DNA of 64,000 nt from Arenibacter sp. P308M17 (lineage in GTDB: Bacteria > Bacteroidota > Bacteroidia > Flavobacteriales > Flavobacteriaceae): NCBI RefSeq assembly GCF_003426735.1, contig NZ_QVON01000004.1, forward strand, positions 62,001 to 126,000, in the 5' to 3' direction. The number at the start of each line of letters is the position of its first letter. Position 1 is the first letter of the stretch. Shown piece after piece: positions 1 to 7,374 of this stretch. The position numbers and the translations under genes were made by a program. Below the pieces are notes generated by a model that worked only from the letters and a program-made list of their open reading frames with translations, was not told the origin of the DNA and did not search any database.

Positions 1-356
1 TTTCTCTTAAAGAGGTGATAGGTGGTCCTTAGGAAATTCTCAATTTTCAAGCCCTTTACCCCGGTCTCCTCTTCCACTTCCCGCAATGCGCATTCCTCAA
101 TGCTCTCGCCCTTGTCCAATTTCCCTTTGGGAAGGTCCCATTTATCGTTACGGTAAATGAAAAGTACTTTCCCTTCCTTGTTGGTCACCACTCCTCCAGC
201 AGCGACAACCAAAGGTATTTTCTTTGAAAATTTCTTTAAAATTTCCTCATTGTTCGGATGATAAATAAAAGCTTCATCAAGTTTTTTACTGGCCAAGGAG
301 TCTATAGCTTCATTAATAGCGGACCCGTTCAACAAAAAATATTTATTATTTGCCAT
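1..356 (-). CDS. NUDIX hydrolase, C-terminus cut by window edge
   Basis: The reading frame runs off the left end of the window; the ATG at 356 gives about 118 residues. Residues 82-104 carry a full Nudix box, G-x5-E-x7-REVEEETG, which binds the metal and cleaves nucleoside diphosphates linked to another moiety. About 50 residues precede the conserved VVAAGGVV strand, so a short N-terminal extension is present. The gene is divergent from pyrE across 64 bases. The substrate cannot be told from this fragment; flavobacterial homologues beside pyrE are usually annotated only as NUDIX domain proteins. Confidence 0.9.
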   Translation of the reverse strand, partial: MANNKYFLLNGSAINEAIDSLASKKLDEAFIYHPNNEEILKKFSKKIPLVVAAGGVVTNKEGKVLFIYRNDKWDLPKGKLDKGESIEECALREVEEETGVKGLKIENFLRTTYHLFKR

Positions 357-408
357 ATCTGATAATTTATTTGTTAAAATCAGAGGTGACTCATTAACAA
401 AAACTTTA

Positions 409-416
409 TACATTTG
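409..416 (+). promoter_or_regulatory. TAnnTTTG -7 box of pyrE
   Basis: TACATTTG matches the Bacteroidota -7 consensus exactly and ends four bases before the pyrE ATG. If it is used, transcription would start at or next to the ATG and the mRNA would be leaderless. No TTG lies 18-21 bases upstream, so the -33 half is missing. Confidence 0.4.
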
Positions 417-420
417 CGTC

Positions 421-1062
421 ATGGTTTTAGACAAAGACACTGCAAAAAAAACTGCAGAGCTTCTGCTGCAAATTAATGCAATTAAGTTGAAACCTGAAAA
501 TCCATTTATATGGGCTTCAGGGTGGAAATCTCCAATTTATTGCGATAATAGGATAATCCTATCCTATCCGAGCATTAGAAATTATGTCCGAGAACAAATG
601 GGAAAGCAAGTAGAAAGCCTGTACGGGAAGCCCGATGTAATTGCCGGAGTGGCTACAGGTGCCATTGGCATTGGGATGCTGGTAGCCGAGTATTTGGGTC
701 TACCTTTTATCTATGTACGGCCGGAAGCCAAATCCCATGGTCGCCAAAACCAAATAGAAGGTCGTTTGGAGGCCAATCAGAGCGTTGTTGTTATAGAAGA
801 CCTTATCAGTACCGGTAAAAGTAGCTTAAATGCTGTAGACGCTTTAAAGAACAATGGTGCAAATGTAAAGGGCATGTTGGCCATTTTTACCTATGGATTT
901 GATGTTGCCAATGAAAACTTTAAGAAATACGGCTTGGATCTACATACTTTGAGCAATTATGATTTTTTAATCCAACAGGCTTCGGATACCAATTATATTA
1001 AGGAAAATCAATTAAAAACCTTATTGGAGTGGAAAAGTAGCCCATCTACCTGGCAATCTTAA
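421..1062 (+). CDS. pyrE: orotate phosphoribosyltransferase
   Basis: Catalyses transfer of phosphoribose from PRPP to orotate, giving OMP in cytoplasmic de novo pyrimidine synthesis. The 213-residue length fits the family. The PRPP-binding motif VVVIEDLISTGKSS lies near residues 121-134, and the N-terminal WASGWKSPIYCDNR segment is typical of PyrE. The ATG at 421 is kept because the conserved N-terminus begins immediately after it. Three bases separate its stop from the SRPBCC gene, suggesting cotranscription. Confidence 0.97.
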   Translation: MVLDKDTAKKTAELLLQINAIKLKPENPFIWASGWKSPIYCDNRIILSYPSIRNYVREQMGKQVESLYGKPDVIAGVATGAIGIGMLVAEYLGLPFIYVRPEAKSHGRQNQIEGRLEANQSVVVIEDLISTGKSSLNAVDALKNNGANVKGMLAIFTYGFDVANENFKKYGLDLHTLSNYDFLIQQASDTNYIKENQLKTLLEWKSSPSTWQS

Positions 1063-1065
1063 ATT

Positions 1066-1458
1066 ATGCATTTAGAAACACCCAAAAAAAAAGTAAATAA
1101 AAGTAGCAGGGAAGTTTTCGATTTTCTGAGCGATGTGAAGAATTTTGAGATCTTGATGCCCGAAAACATTAGCAAGTTCGAACTTATAAATGAAAATAGG
1201 TTTTTGTTTGCCCTTAAAGGAATGCCAGAAATTATATTGCAAAAAAAACAGCAAACACCTTATTCACAATTGGTCCTGGGGGCAGCAAGTGATAAATTGC
1301 CCTTTACCCTTACCGTCGATATTGCAACAATAAATGAACATGAAAGTGAGGTGACCCTCAGTTTTGAAGGGGAATTCAATGCCATGATGGCCATGATGAT
1401 AAAATCGCCTATCAATAATTTCATAGCTACCTTGTCCGAGAACCTTTCCAAAATATAA
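1066..1458 (+). CDS. SRPBCC-family (START-like) protein
   Basis: A 130-residue cytoplasmic protein with the outline of a small SRPBCC hydrophobic-ligand-binding fold: an opening strand, SREVFDFLSDVKNFEILMP helical segment, repeated beta strands, and a long C-terminal helix (NAMMAMMIKSPINNFIATLS). No catalytic motif is visible. It follows pyrE after three bases and is convergent with birA. Position beside pyrE is common in Flavobacteriaceae, but the ligand is unknown and a role in pyrimidine synthesis is not implied. Confidence 0.75.
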   Translation: MHLETPKKKVNKSSREVFDFLSDVKNFEILMPENISKFELINENRFLFALKGMPEIILQKKQQTPYSQLVLGAASDKLPFTLTVDIATINEHESEVTLSFEGEFNAMMAMMIKSPINNFIATLSENLSKI

Positions 1459-1494
1459 CGCTTTTATTTAAGGACTTATTTTTGAAATCCAGGT

Positions 1495-2226
1495 TCAATA
1501 CAGCAATTTCACCTCTTTTAGGTTGAATTCCTTCAATATGTTGTCCTCCAATAAAATCTTTAGTTTTCCCGAATCGGAAACACCTTTTATAAACCCCATG
1601 AACATTTCGTCGTCCGGGTTTGTAAATGTGGACGGTTTATCCTTTCTAAAAAGGGCCGTCTCATAACGTTCAACAAGGTGGCTCCTGTCCAATTTACCAT
1701 TCTTCCCCAGCAAACTTTTTAAATTTTCAACAATGTTCAAAAGTAATTCTTCCAGATCCAATGATCTTCCCAAAAGCAATTTAAGAGAGGACACATTGGG
1801 AAGCTTATTGAAGGCCATTTGGTTTACATTTAGACCTATTCCGACAACGGAGGCTTGAATTAGCTGTCCGGATAAAATATTTTCAATCAGAATTCCACAA
1901 ATTTTGGAGTGTCCTGACATAATGTCGTTAGGCCATTTAATCTTTAAATCAGGTACATGAAGTTGGGTCAATGTATCGTAAATGGCAAGGGAAACATATA
2001 TATTCAAAAGAAACTGATCGGTAACCGGACTCTTCAATGAATTTACTAAAACACTAAAAGTCAAGTTTTTACCCGGTTCAGAAAGCCAGTTTGTCCCCAT
2101 TTGTCCCCGCCCCTTCAATTGGGTATGGGCCATCACTACCGTAAAATCCTCGATCTTATTTTGGAAGATCAAATCTTTTAAATAGGCATTTGTTGAGTCC
2201 GTGGCACTAAGTTTGATTATTTGCAT
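1495..2226 (-). CDS. birA: biotin--[acetyl-CoA-carboxylase] ligase
   Basis: Activates biotin as biotinyl-AMP and transfers it to the biotin carrier domain of acetyl-CoA carboxylase. The 243-residue protein is the short class I type: it starts directly in the catalytic domain (DSTNAYLKD) and has no N-terminal helix-turn-helix, so it should not repress a bio operon. The GRGQMGTNW motif near residues 39-47 is the biotinyl-AMP loop, and KWPNDI follows near 98. A small C-terminal SH3-like domain (residues about 190-243) completes it. Divergent from rsfS. Confidence 0.95.
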   Translation of the reverse strand: MQIIKLSATDSTNAYLKDLIFQNKIEDFTVVMAHTQLKGRGQMGTNWLSEPGKNLTFSVLVNSLKSPVTDQFLLNIYVSLAIYDTLTQLHVPDLKIKWPNDIMSGHSKICGILIENILSGQLIQASVVGIGLNVNQMAFNKLPNVSSLKLLLGRSLDLEELLLNIVENLKSLLGKNGKLDRSHLVERYETALFRKDKPSTFTNPDDEMFMGFIKGVSDSGKLKILLEDNILKEFNLKEVKLLY

Positions 2227-2291
2227 TTACAATCTTATGATTAATATATAATGTATTGTTAAAAACAATAGTTAAAAAAACAAAAAAATAA

Positions 2292-2299
2292 TAACTTTG
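2292..2299 (+). promoter_or_regulatory. TAnnTTTG -7 box of rsfS
   Basis: TAACTTTG, an exact match to the Bacteroidota -7 box, ends 20 bases before the rsfS ATG in a very A-rich stretch. No well-spaced TTG is seen upstream. Confidence 0.5.
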
Positions 2300-2319
2300 T
2301 AAAAATTTAAAATTTTTGA

Positions 2320-2697
2320 ATGCAGAAAAGGAAAAGTAGCGCAGATGAGTTAATTGCCTTAATTTTAAGTGGAATAGAAGAGGTTAAAGGACATGACATA
2401 AATTTACTTGATCTTAGAGATATTGAGAATACTGTTTGTGATTACTTTATTATTTGTAATGGTACTTCCAACACACATGTAAATGCCATTGTGGGCTCCA
2501 TCCAAAAAACTGTCAGCAAAGCAATTCAAGACAAACCTTGGCATGTAGAAGGTTCGGATAACGGAGAATGGATTTTAATGGACTACGTAAACGTAGTCGT
2601 ACATGTATTTCAAAAACAAGTTAGGGAATATTATGATTTAGAAGGACTTTGGGGAGACGCCAAAGTAACCCCAGTTGAAAGTAGCTTCAATCAGTAA
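2320..2697 (+). CDS. rsfS: ribosomal silencing factor RsfS
   Basis: Binds ribosomal protein uL14 on the large subunit and blocks subunit joining when nutrients are short. The 125-residue protein has the family core: DLRDIENTVCDYFIICNG near residues 31-48, GTSNTHVNAI, and WHVEGSDNGEWILMDY near 73-88, ending with the HVF..VREYYDLEGLWGD segment. Full length for the family. It precedes ftsH, as in many Bacteroidota, but is separated from it by about 125 bases holding hairpins. Confidence 0.95.
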   Translation: MQKRKSSADELIALILSGIEEVKGHDINLLDLRDIENTVCDYFIICNGTSNTHVNAIVGSIQKTVSKAIQDKPWHVEGSDNGEWILMDYVNVVVHVFQKQVREYYDLEGLWGDAKVTPVESSFNQ

Positions 2698-2748
2698 ACT
2701 ACCTCGGGGCAAGCCCGCGAGGCATTGAAAGGAAATTCAAGTTTGATT

Positions 2749-2811
2749 TCGACGCCCGCCTGAACGGAACGGGCAGGCAAGTGTCGGAGCATTTAAATCT
2801 CGATTATCGAG
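2749..2811. repeat. short palindromic repeats between rsfS and ftsH
   Basis: The 126 bases between rsfS and ftsH hold an imperfect GC-rich hairpin (GCCCGCC near 2753 pairing imperfectly with GGGCAGGC near 2771) and a clean small palindrome, CTCGAT-T-ATCGAG at 2799-2811, followed by an A-run. The first resembles the GC-rich units found near 51.8, 55.4 and 57.0 kb. It may attenuate transcription into ftsH or simply be a dispersed repeat. Confidence 0.5.
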
Positions 2812-2823
2812 TAAAAAAAAATA

Positions 2824-4821
2824 ATGGCAAAAGAAAATAATTCAGGTCCCAAAAAACCCAAATTCAATACTTGGTGGATATATGGCGTTATAGCTATATT
2901 ATTAATTGGCTTTCAATTTTTTGGAAGTGGAAACTTCGCGAATACCAAAAAAGCGAGCACTTCAGAGCTTCAAGAATATCTAAGAAATGGGGACATCAGA
3001 AAAATATTGGTCATTACCAATACCAGACAGGCAAAAATTTTCCTCACGGAAGAAGCCTTAAAGAAGGACGTACACAAGGATGTATCCGATCAACCCTTTT
3101 CGTTGACGGCCACTGCTACTCCACAGTATGTAGTAAACTATGGAGATCAGCAGAACTTTGAAAATGAGATCAATGACATTAAAAAGGAAAATAATTTAGA
3201 CACGGAGCTTACCTACGACCAAGAATCGAATGTACTGACCGAACTCCTTTTAACCTTATTACCGTTTGTACTGATCATAGGCATTTGGATCTATTTAATG
3301 CGTCGTATGTCCGGCGGGGCCGGTGGTGGGGCCGGTGGTCAGATTTTCAATATTGGAAAGTCCAAAGCCAAATTGTTCGATGAAAAAACGGACACGAGAA
3401 CCTCGTTCAAGGACGTTGCAGGATTGGAAGGCGCCAAGGAAGAAGTTGAGGAGATTGTGGAATTCTTAAGAAATCCGGACAAATATACTTCCTTAGGGGG
3501 TAAAATCCCCAAAGGAGCCCTATTGGTAGGACCTCCGGGAACCGGTAAGACCTTATTGGCCAAAGCCGTTGCCGGTGAGGCAAAGGTACCTTTCTTTTCA
3601 CTTTCCGGTTCAGATTTCGTGGAGATGTTCGTAGGCGTAGGTGCCTCTAGGGTACGGGACCTATTTAAACAGGCCAAGGATAAATCACCTGCCATTATTT
3701 TTATCGATGAAATCGATGCCATTGGTAGGGCAAGGGGCAAGAACAATTTCACGGGATCCAATGACGAAAGGGAAAACACCTTGAACCAATTACTGACCGA
3801 AATGGATGGTTTTGGAACTAATACCAACGTTATTGTTTTGGCAGCGACCAACCGTGCAGATGTTTTGGACAAGGCATTAATGAGGGCAGGCCGATTTGAT
3901 AGACAGATATATGTAGATCTTCCCGACATTAGGGAAAGGAAAGAAATTTTCGAAGTGCACCTAAGGCCTATAAAAACGGCGGAAACATTGGATTTGGATT
4001 TTCTGGCCAAACAAACTCCCGGTTTTTCGGGTGCCGATATCGCCAATGTATGTAATGAGGCGGCATTGATAGCTGCACGTAAAGAGAAAAAAGCCGTCAC
4101 CAAACAAGACTTCCTGGATGCTGTAGACAGAATTGTTGGGGGACTTGAGAAAAAGAACAAAATAATTACGCCTGGGGAAAAGGAAACAATTGCATATCAC
4201 GAAGCCGGACATGCCACCGTAAGTTGGATGCTGGAACATGCCGCACCCCTGGTCAAGGTAACCATAGTACCCAGAGGACAATCCTTAGGTGCAGCATGGT
4301 ATTTACCCGAAGAACGCTTAATTGTTCGCCCGGAACAAATGAAGGATGAAATGTGCGCTACCTTGGGCGGTAGGGCTGCCGAAAAAGTAATTTTCAACAA
4401 GATATCAACGGGAGCACTCAGTGATTTGGAGAAGGTAACCAAACAGGCCAGGGCCATGGTAACCATATACGGACTGAACGATGAAATTGGGAACATTACC
4501 TATTACGACTCATCTGGCCAAAATGAATATGGTTTTTCCAAACCTTACAGTGAACATACGGCATTGACCATAGACAAGGAGATTTCCAAGCTTATTGAAG
4601 AGCAGTATAAAAGAGCCGTTGAATTATTGTCCAACAACAAAGATAAACTAACCGAATTAGCGCAACGTTTATTGGAAAAAGAAGTTATATTTAAGGACGA
4701 TTTGGAAAAGATTTTTGGTAAGCGCCCTTTTGAAAAGGATCTACGACTTGAAGCTGAGGAAGCGGCGGAAAAGGAAGAAAAAGCGAACAAAAATCTTCCT
4801 AAGACGGAAACGGAAAAATAA
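2824..4821 (+). CDS. ftsH: ATP-dependent zinc metalloprotease FtsH
   Basis: Membrane-anchored AAA+ protease that degrades misassembled membrane proteins and short-lived regulators. Order: cytoplasmic tail, transmembrane helix 1 (about residues 17-34), periplasmic domain, helix 2 (about 143-160), a Gly-rich linker, AAA domain with Walker A GPPGTGKT (about 237-244) and Walker B IIFIDEIDAIG (about 292-302), then the M41 peptidase with HEAGH near 459-463. The 665-residue length is normal, with a charged Glu/Lys-rich tail. It heads a block with the LUD gene, cdsA, psd and the ACBP gene. Confidence 0.98.
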   Translation: MAKENNSGPKKPKFNTWWIYGVIAILLIGFQFFGSGNFANTKKASTSELQEYLRNGDIRKILVITNTRQAKIFLTEEALKKDVHKDVSDQPFSLTATATPQYVVNYGDQQNFENEINDIKKENNLDTELTYDQESNVLTELLLTLLPFVLIIGIWIYLMRRMSGGAGGGAGGQIFNIGKSKAKLFDEKTDTRTSFKDVAGLEGAKEEVEEIVEFLRNPDKYTSLGGKIPKGALLVGPPGTGKTLLAKAVAGEAKVPFFSLSGSDFVEMFVGVGASRVRDLFKQAKDKSPAIIFIDEIDAIGRARGKNNFTGSNDERENTLNQLLTEMDGFGTNTNVIVLAATNRADVLDKALMRAGRFDRQIYVDLPDIRERKEIFEVHLRPIKTAETLDLDFLAKQTPGFSGADIANVCNEAALIAARKEKKAVTKQDFLDAVDRIVGGLEKKNKIITPGEKETIAYHEAGHATVSWMLEHAAPLVKVTIVPRGQSLGAAWYLPEERLIVRPEQMKDEMCATLGGRAAEKVIFNKISTGALSDLEKVTKQARAMVTIYGLNDEIGNITYYDSSGQNEYGFSKPYSEHTALTIDKEISKLIEEQYKRAVELLSNNKDKLTELAQRLLEKEVIFKDDLEKIFGKRPFEKDLRLEAEEAAEKEEKANKNLPKTETEK

Positions 4822-4881
4822 AACAACAAATAATTCGTTGTTCCTAAACAACTGGGGGCCCAAGGCTCCATTTAAAAATTA

Positions 4882-5493
4882 ATGGGACTATTTGATAAAC
4901 TTTTCGGGGGAGGAAAAAGAAAGGTTTCCAAGGAAACTGCGGAAACAAGAGGGCAACATATGCCCGATTTAAACATCCCTGTAGATGAAAAGTTCACCAT
5001 TAATTTTAAACACAATGGCGGCAAATTCCTTTATTGTGATTCCATTCATGAAGTGTTCAGCAATTTGGACAATATAATCATAGAAAATGAATGGCAGGAT
5101 CAAACCTTTTTTTCAATGGACAAAAGATTGGAGGAAAGGTTTGCCAAGCAGGAAATAAATTTTACCAACCTACCCAATAATAGTGAAATATTTTTCACCA
5201 CCTGTGAGCATTTAATTGCCCAAAATGGTTCCATTTTGGTCTGCTCCAACCAGTTGAAAGAGAGAAAACTTCACGAACTACCATCAAACGTTATCGTTTT
5301 TGCCACTACCAGCCAAATGGTCGAATCTATTGGAGAGGGATTAAAGACTATAAAAAAGAAGTATAAAAATGTAATTCCGGCCAATATTACTACCATTAAA
5401 CATTTCCAACCTACGGCTGAAAATTCAGACGATTTCTTAACTTACGGAAGTAGTTCTAAAAATCTTTATCTTTTACTTCTGGAAGACTTATAA
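4882..5493 (+). CDS. LUD-domain (LutC/YkgG-like) protein
   Basis: A 203-residue protein resembling the LUD domain of LutC/YkgG, here without any lutA or lutB neighbour. Visible family-like segments are the start MGLFDKLFGGGKRK, the central ITTCEHLIAQNGSILVCSNQ-like strand-helix region near 110-130, and the ending FLTYGSSSKNLYLLLLEDL. The lactate-utilisation context is missing; instead it sits between ftsH and cdsA, one base before the latter. Function in this setting is unknown, and I would not call it a lactate enzyme. Confidence 0.75.
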   Translation: MGLFDKLFGGGKRKVSKETAETRGQHMPDLNIPVDEKFTINFKHNGGKFLYCDSIHEVFSNLDNIIIENEWQDQTFFSMDKRLEERFAKQEINFTNLPNNSEIFFTTCEHLIAQNGSILVCSNQLKERKLHELPSNVIVFATTSQMVESIGEGLKTIKKKYKNVIPANITTIKHFQPTAENSDDFLTYGSSSKNLYLLLLEDL

Positions 5494-5494
5494 C

Positions 5495-6298
5495 ATGAGA
5501 GAAATTTTAAGGCGCTTACTTACAGGTGCGGTATATGTAATTCTGCTACTTTCCGCTGTATTCCTAAGCTCCGATGCATTTGACTTTTTGTTTATGACCT
5601 TCGGGCTCGCCTGCCTTTACGAGTACAAAAGAATGATTAAACTCCCAGGCTACCATATTTTTATCGCCTATTTGGCACTTTGGTGGGCATTTATCTATCT
5701 GATCAATGATAAGATTCCCATCAATATTTTGATGTTCATTACAATATCGGTTAATTTTATATTGTTGTACTACCTCTTTTCCGGAAAAGAAAAATTGTTC
5801 AACAATTTGCAAAAATTTATTATTGGCCTGTTTTATATAGGCGGAGGCTGCATATTCCTTACTATGATACCGTATAAAGACAATGAATTTGCCAAATTTT
5901 TGATCATGGGGGTGTTTACCCTCATTTGGGTAAACGATACTTTTGCCTATTTGGTAGGAAAAAGTATTGGCCGCAATAAATTATTCCCGTCCATTTCCCC
6001 TAAAAAAACTATAGAGGGAACAATTGGAGGTTTTGTTTTTGCCCTGGCCGCATCCTATTTTTTATCAAAGTATGAGACCAATATTTCATTGATACAATGG
6101 CTCATCCTGGCAACTGTAATCGTAATTACGGGAAGCTTGGGCGATCTTATAGAATCCAAGTTTAAAAGAGCCGCCGGGGTAAAGGATAGTGGGGCCATTT
6201 TACCGGGACATGGGGGTATGTTGGACAGATTGGACAGTTTGGTCTTTGCCGCACCTTTCGCATATTTAACTTTAATTATTTTTTCACATGTTTCATAA
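5495..6298 (+). CDS. cdsA: phosphatidate cytidylyltransferase
   Basis: Makes CDP-diacylglycerol from phosphatidic acid and CTP in the inner membrane, the branch point of phospholipid synthesis. The 267-residue protein has about eight hydrophobic helices and the CDS signature SKFKRAAGVKDSG near residues 222-234. The stop overlaps the psd start by 11 bases, so the two lipid genes are translationally linked. It begins one base after the LUD gene stop. Confidence 0.96.
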   Translation: MREILRRLLTGAVYVILLLSAVFLSSDAFDFLFMTFGLACLYEYKRMIKLPGYHIFIAYLALWWAFIYLINDKIPINILMFITISVNFILLYYLFSGKEKLFNNLQKFIIGLFYIGGGCIFLTMIPYKDNEFAKFLIMGVFTLIWVNDTFAYLVGKSIGRNKLFPSISPKKTIEGTIGGFVFALAASYFLSKYETNISLIQWLILATVIVITGSLGDLIESKFKRAAGVKDSGAILPGHGGMLDRLDSLVFAAPFAYLTLIIFSHVS

Positions 6299-6962
6299 AG
6301 AAGGACAAAAAATTATTATAACCACCTTTATTATAGCTTGTTCCCTTATAGTATTGGCCAATTATTTTGTAGATATAATTTGGCTGAGATATGGACTACA
6401 AATAATTTCCTTGGTTATCCTAGTTTCAATTCTACAGTTCTTTAGAAATCCCAAAAGAAGGGTTTCCAAGAATTTTGATGAAATATTGGCACCGGTAGAT
6501 GGCAGGGTGGTTGTTATTGAGGAAGTGGAGGAAACGGAATATTTTAGGGCAAAAAGGATCCAAGTATCCATCTTTATGTCCCCAATAAATGTGCATGTAA
6601 CCAGATTCCCTGCAAGTGGACTTGTTAAATTTTCAAAGTATCATGCCGGCAAGTACCTCGTGGCCTGGCATCCCAAATCCAGTGAGGAAAATGAAAGAAC
6701 TACCGTTGTTATAAATACGCCCAAGTTCGGGGATATTCTCTACCGCCAAATAGCCGGTGCCATGGCACGCCGTATCGTTAATTATGCGGAAGTAGGTGAA
6801 AGCGTTCAACAAGGGGAAGATGCAGGGTTTATAAAATTTGGCTCTAGAGTAGATTTGTTCTTACCTTTGGATAGTGCAATTACTGTAAAATTGCACCAAA
6901 AGGTGACAGGGGCAAAAACATGTATTGCAACTACAAGGGTTAAAAAGGAAAATGAAGACTGA
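6288..6962 (+). CDS. psd: phosphatidylserine decarboxylase, short proenzyme type
   Basis: Decarboxylates phosphatidylserine to phosphatidylethanolamine. The 224-residue form is the short (archaetidylserine-like) class, with two N-terminal membrane helices (about residues 9-48) and the PVDGRVV region. The FGSR motif near residues 184-187 is the self-cleavage site where the serine becomes the pyruvoyl group. It overlaps cdsA by 11 bases and the next gene by 11 bases, making cdsA-psd-ACBP one tightly coupled unit. Confidence 0.95.
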   Translation: MFHKEGQKIIITTFIIACSLIVLANYFVDIIWLRYGLQIISLVILVSILQFFRNPKRRVSKNFDEILAPVDGRVVVIEEVEETEYFRAKRIQVSIFMSPINVHVTRFPASGLVKFSKYHAGKYLVAWHPKSSEENERTTVVINTPKFGDILYRQIAGAMARRIVNYAEVGESVQQGEDAGFIKFGSRVDLFLPLDSAITVKLHQKVTGAKTCIATTRVKKENED

Positions 6963-7221
6963 TAAACTAAATAAAGATTTTATAGCAGCGGTCGATTTTG
7001 TTAATGATTATACAGAACCCCTGCCTGCCGATCTTCTATTAAAACTATATGCCTATTTTAAAATTGCCAACCGCAATTTTAGCCATCCAGGTAGCAGGAC
7101 GCCCTTAATAAATGCCTTTAAGGCCAATGCCCTGATCCAAGCAAAAAATGTAAGCATTGAGGAAGCCATGGAACGCTATATAGAATTGGTAGAAAAAGAA
7201 ATCAGAAATACCAATAAATAA
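6952..7221 (+). CDS. acyl-CoA-binding protein (ACBP) family
   Basis: An 89-residue protein with the four-helix ACBP outline: DFIAAVDFVNDYTEPLPADL, then LLLKLYAYFKIANRNF, KANALIQAKNVS and EEAMERYIELVEKEI. ACBPs hold long-chain acyl-CoA. The ATG at 6952 is chosen because it begins the ACBP fold and overlaps the psd stop by 11 bases; an upstream start would add unrelated residues inside psd. Coupling to cdsA and psd suggests delivery or buffering of acyl-CoA for membrane lipid synthesis, which is inference. Confidence 0.8.
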   Translation: MKTDKLNKDFIAAVDFVNDYTEPLPADLLLKLYAYFKIANRNFSHPGSRTPLINAFKANALIQAKNVSIEEAMERYIELVEKEIRNTNK

Positions 7222-7357
7222 ATTACATACCTCCGGCAAAGACAGGGATTTTTGAAAGGGAGGACAGTTGGCAGGGAGAAAGTTCAAGGTTCAAGGTTTC
7301 AAAAAAATAGATGTCACTGCCGCCTGGCATAGTCCTTAGCTATTTTATATCATCAAA

Positions 7358-7365
7358 TAGGTTTG
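7358..7365 (+). promoter_or_regulatory. TAnnTTTG -7 box of the hybrid kinase gene
   Basis: TAGGTTTG matches the Bacteroidota -7 box and ends nine bases before the ATG at 7375. The TTG inside the box is the alternative upstream start; if the box is the promoter, the ATG at 7375 must be the true start. Confidence 0.45.
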
Positions 7366-7374
7366 CGCCCTTAT

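Noticed and set aside
3339-4160. 273-residue open frame opposite ftsH
   Set aside because: Entirely antisense to the conserved AAA and protease domains; Ser/Leu-rich with no motif, a shadow of ftsH codon usage.
4882-5493. Lactate utilisation protein LutC
   Set aside because: No lutA/lutB nearby and only the general LUD fold is visible.
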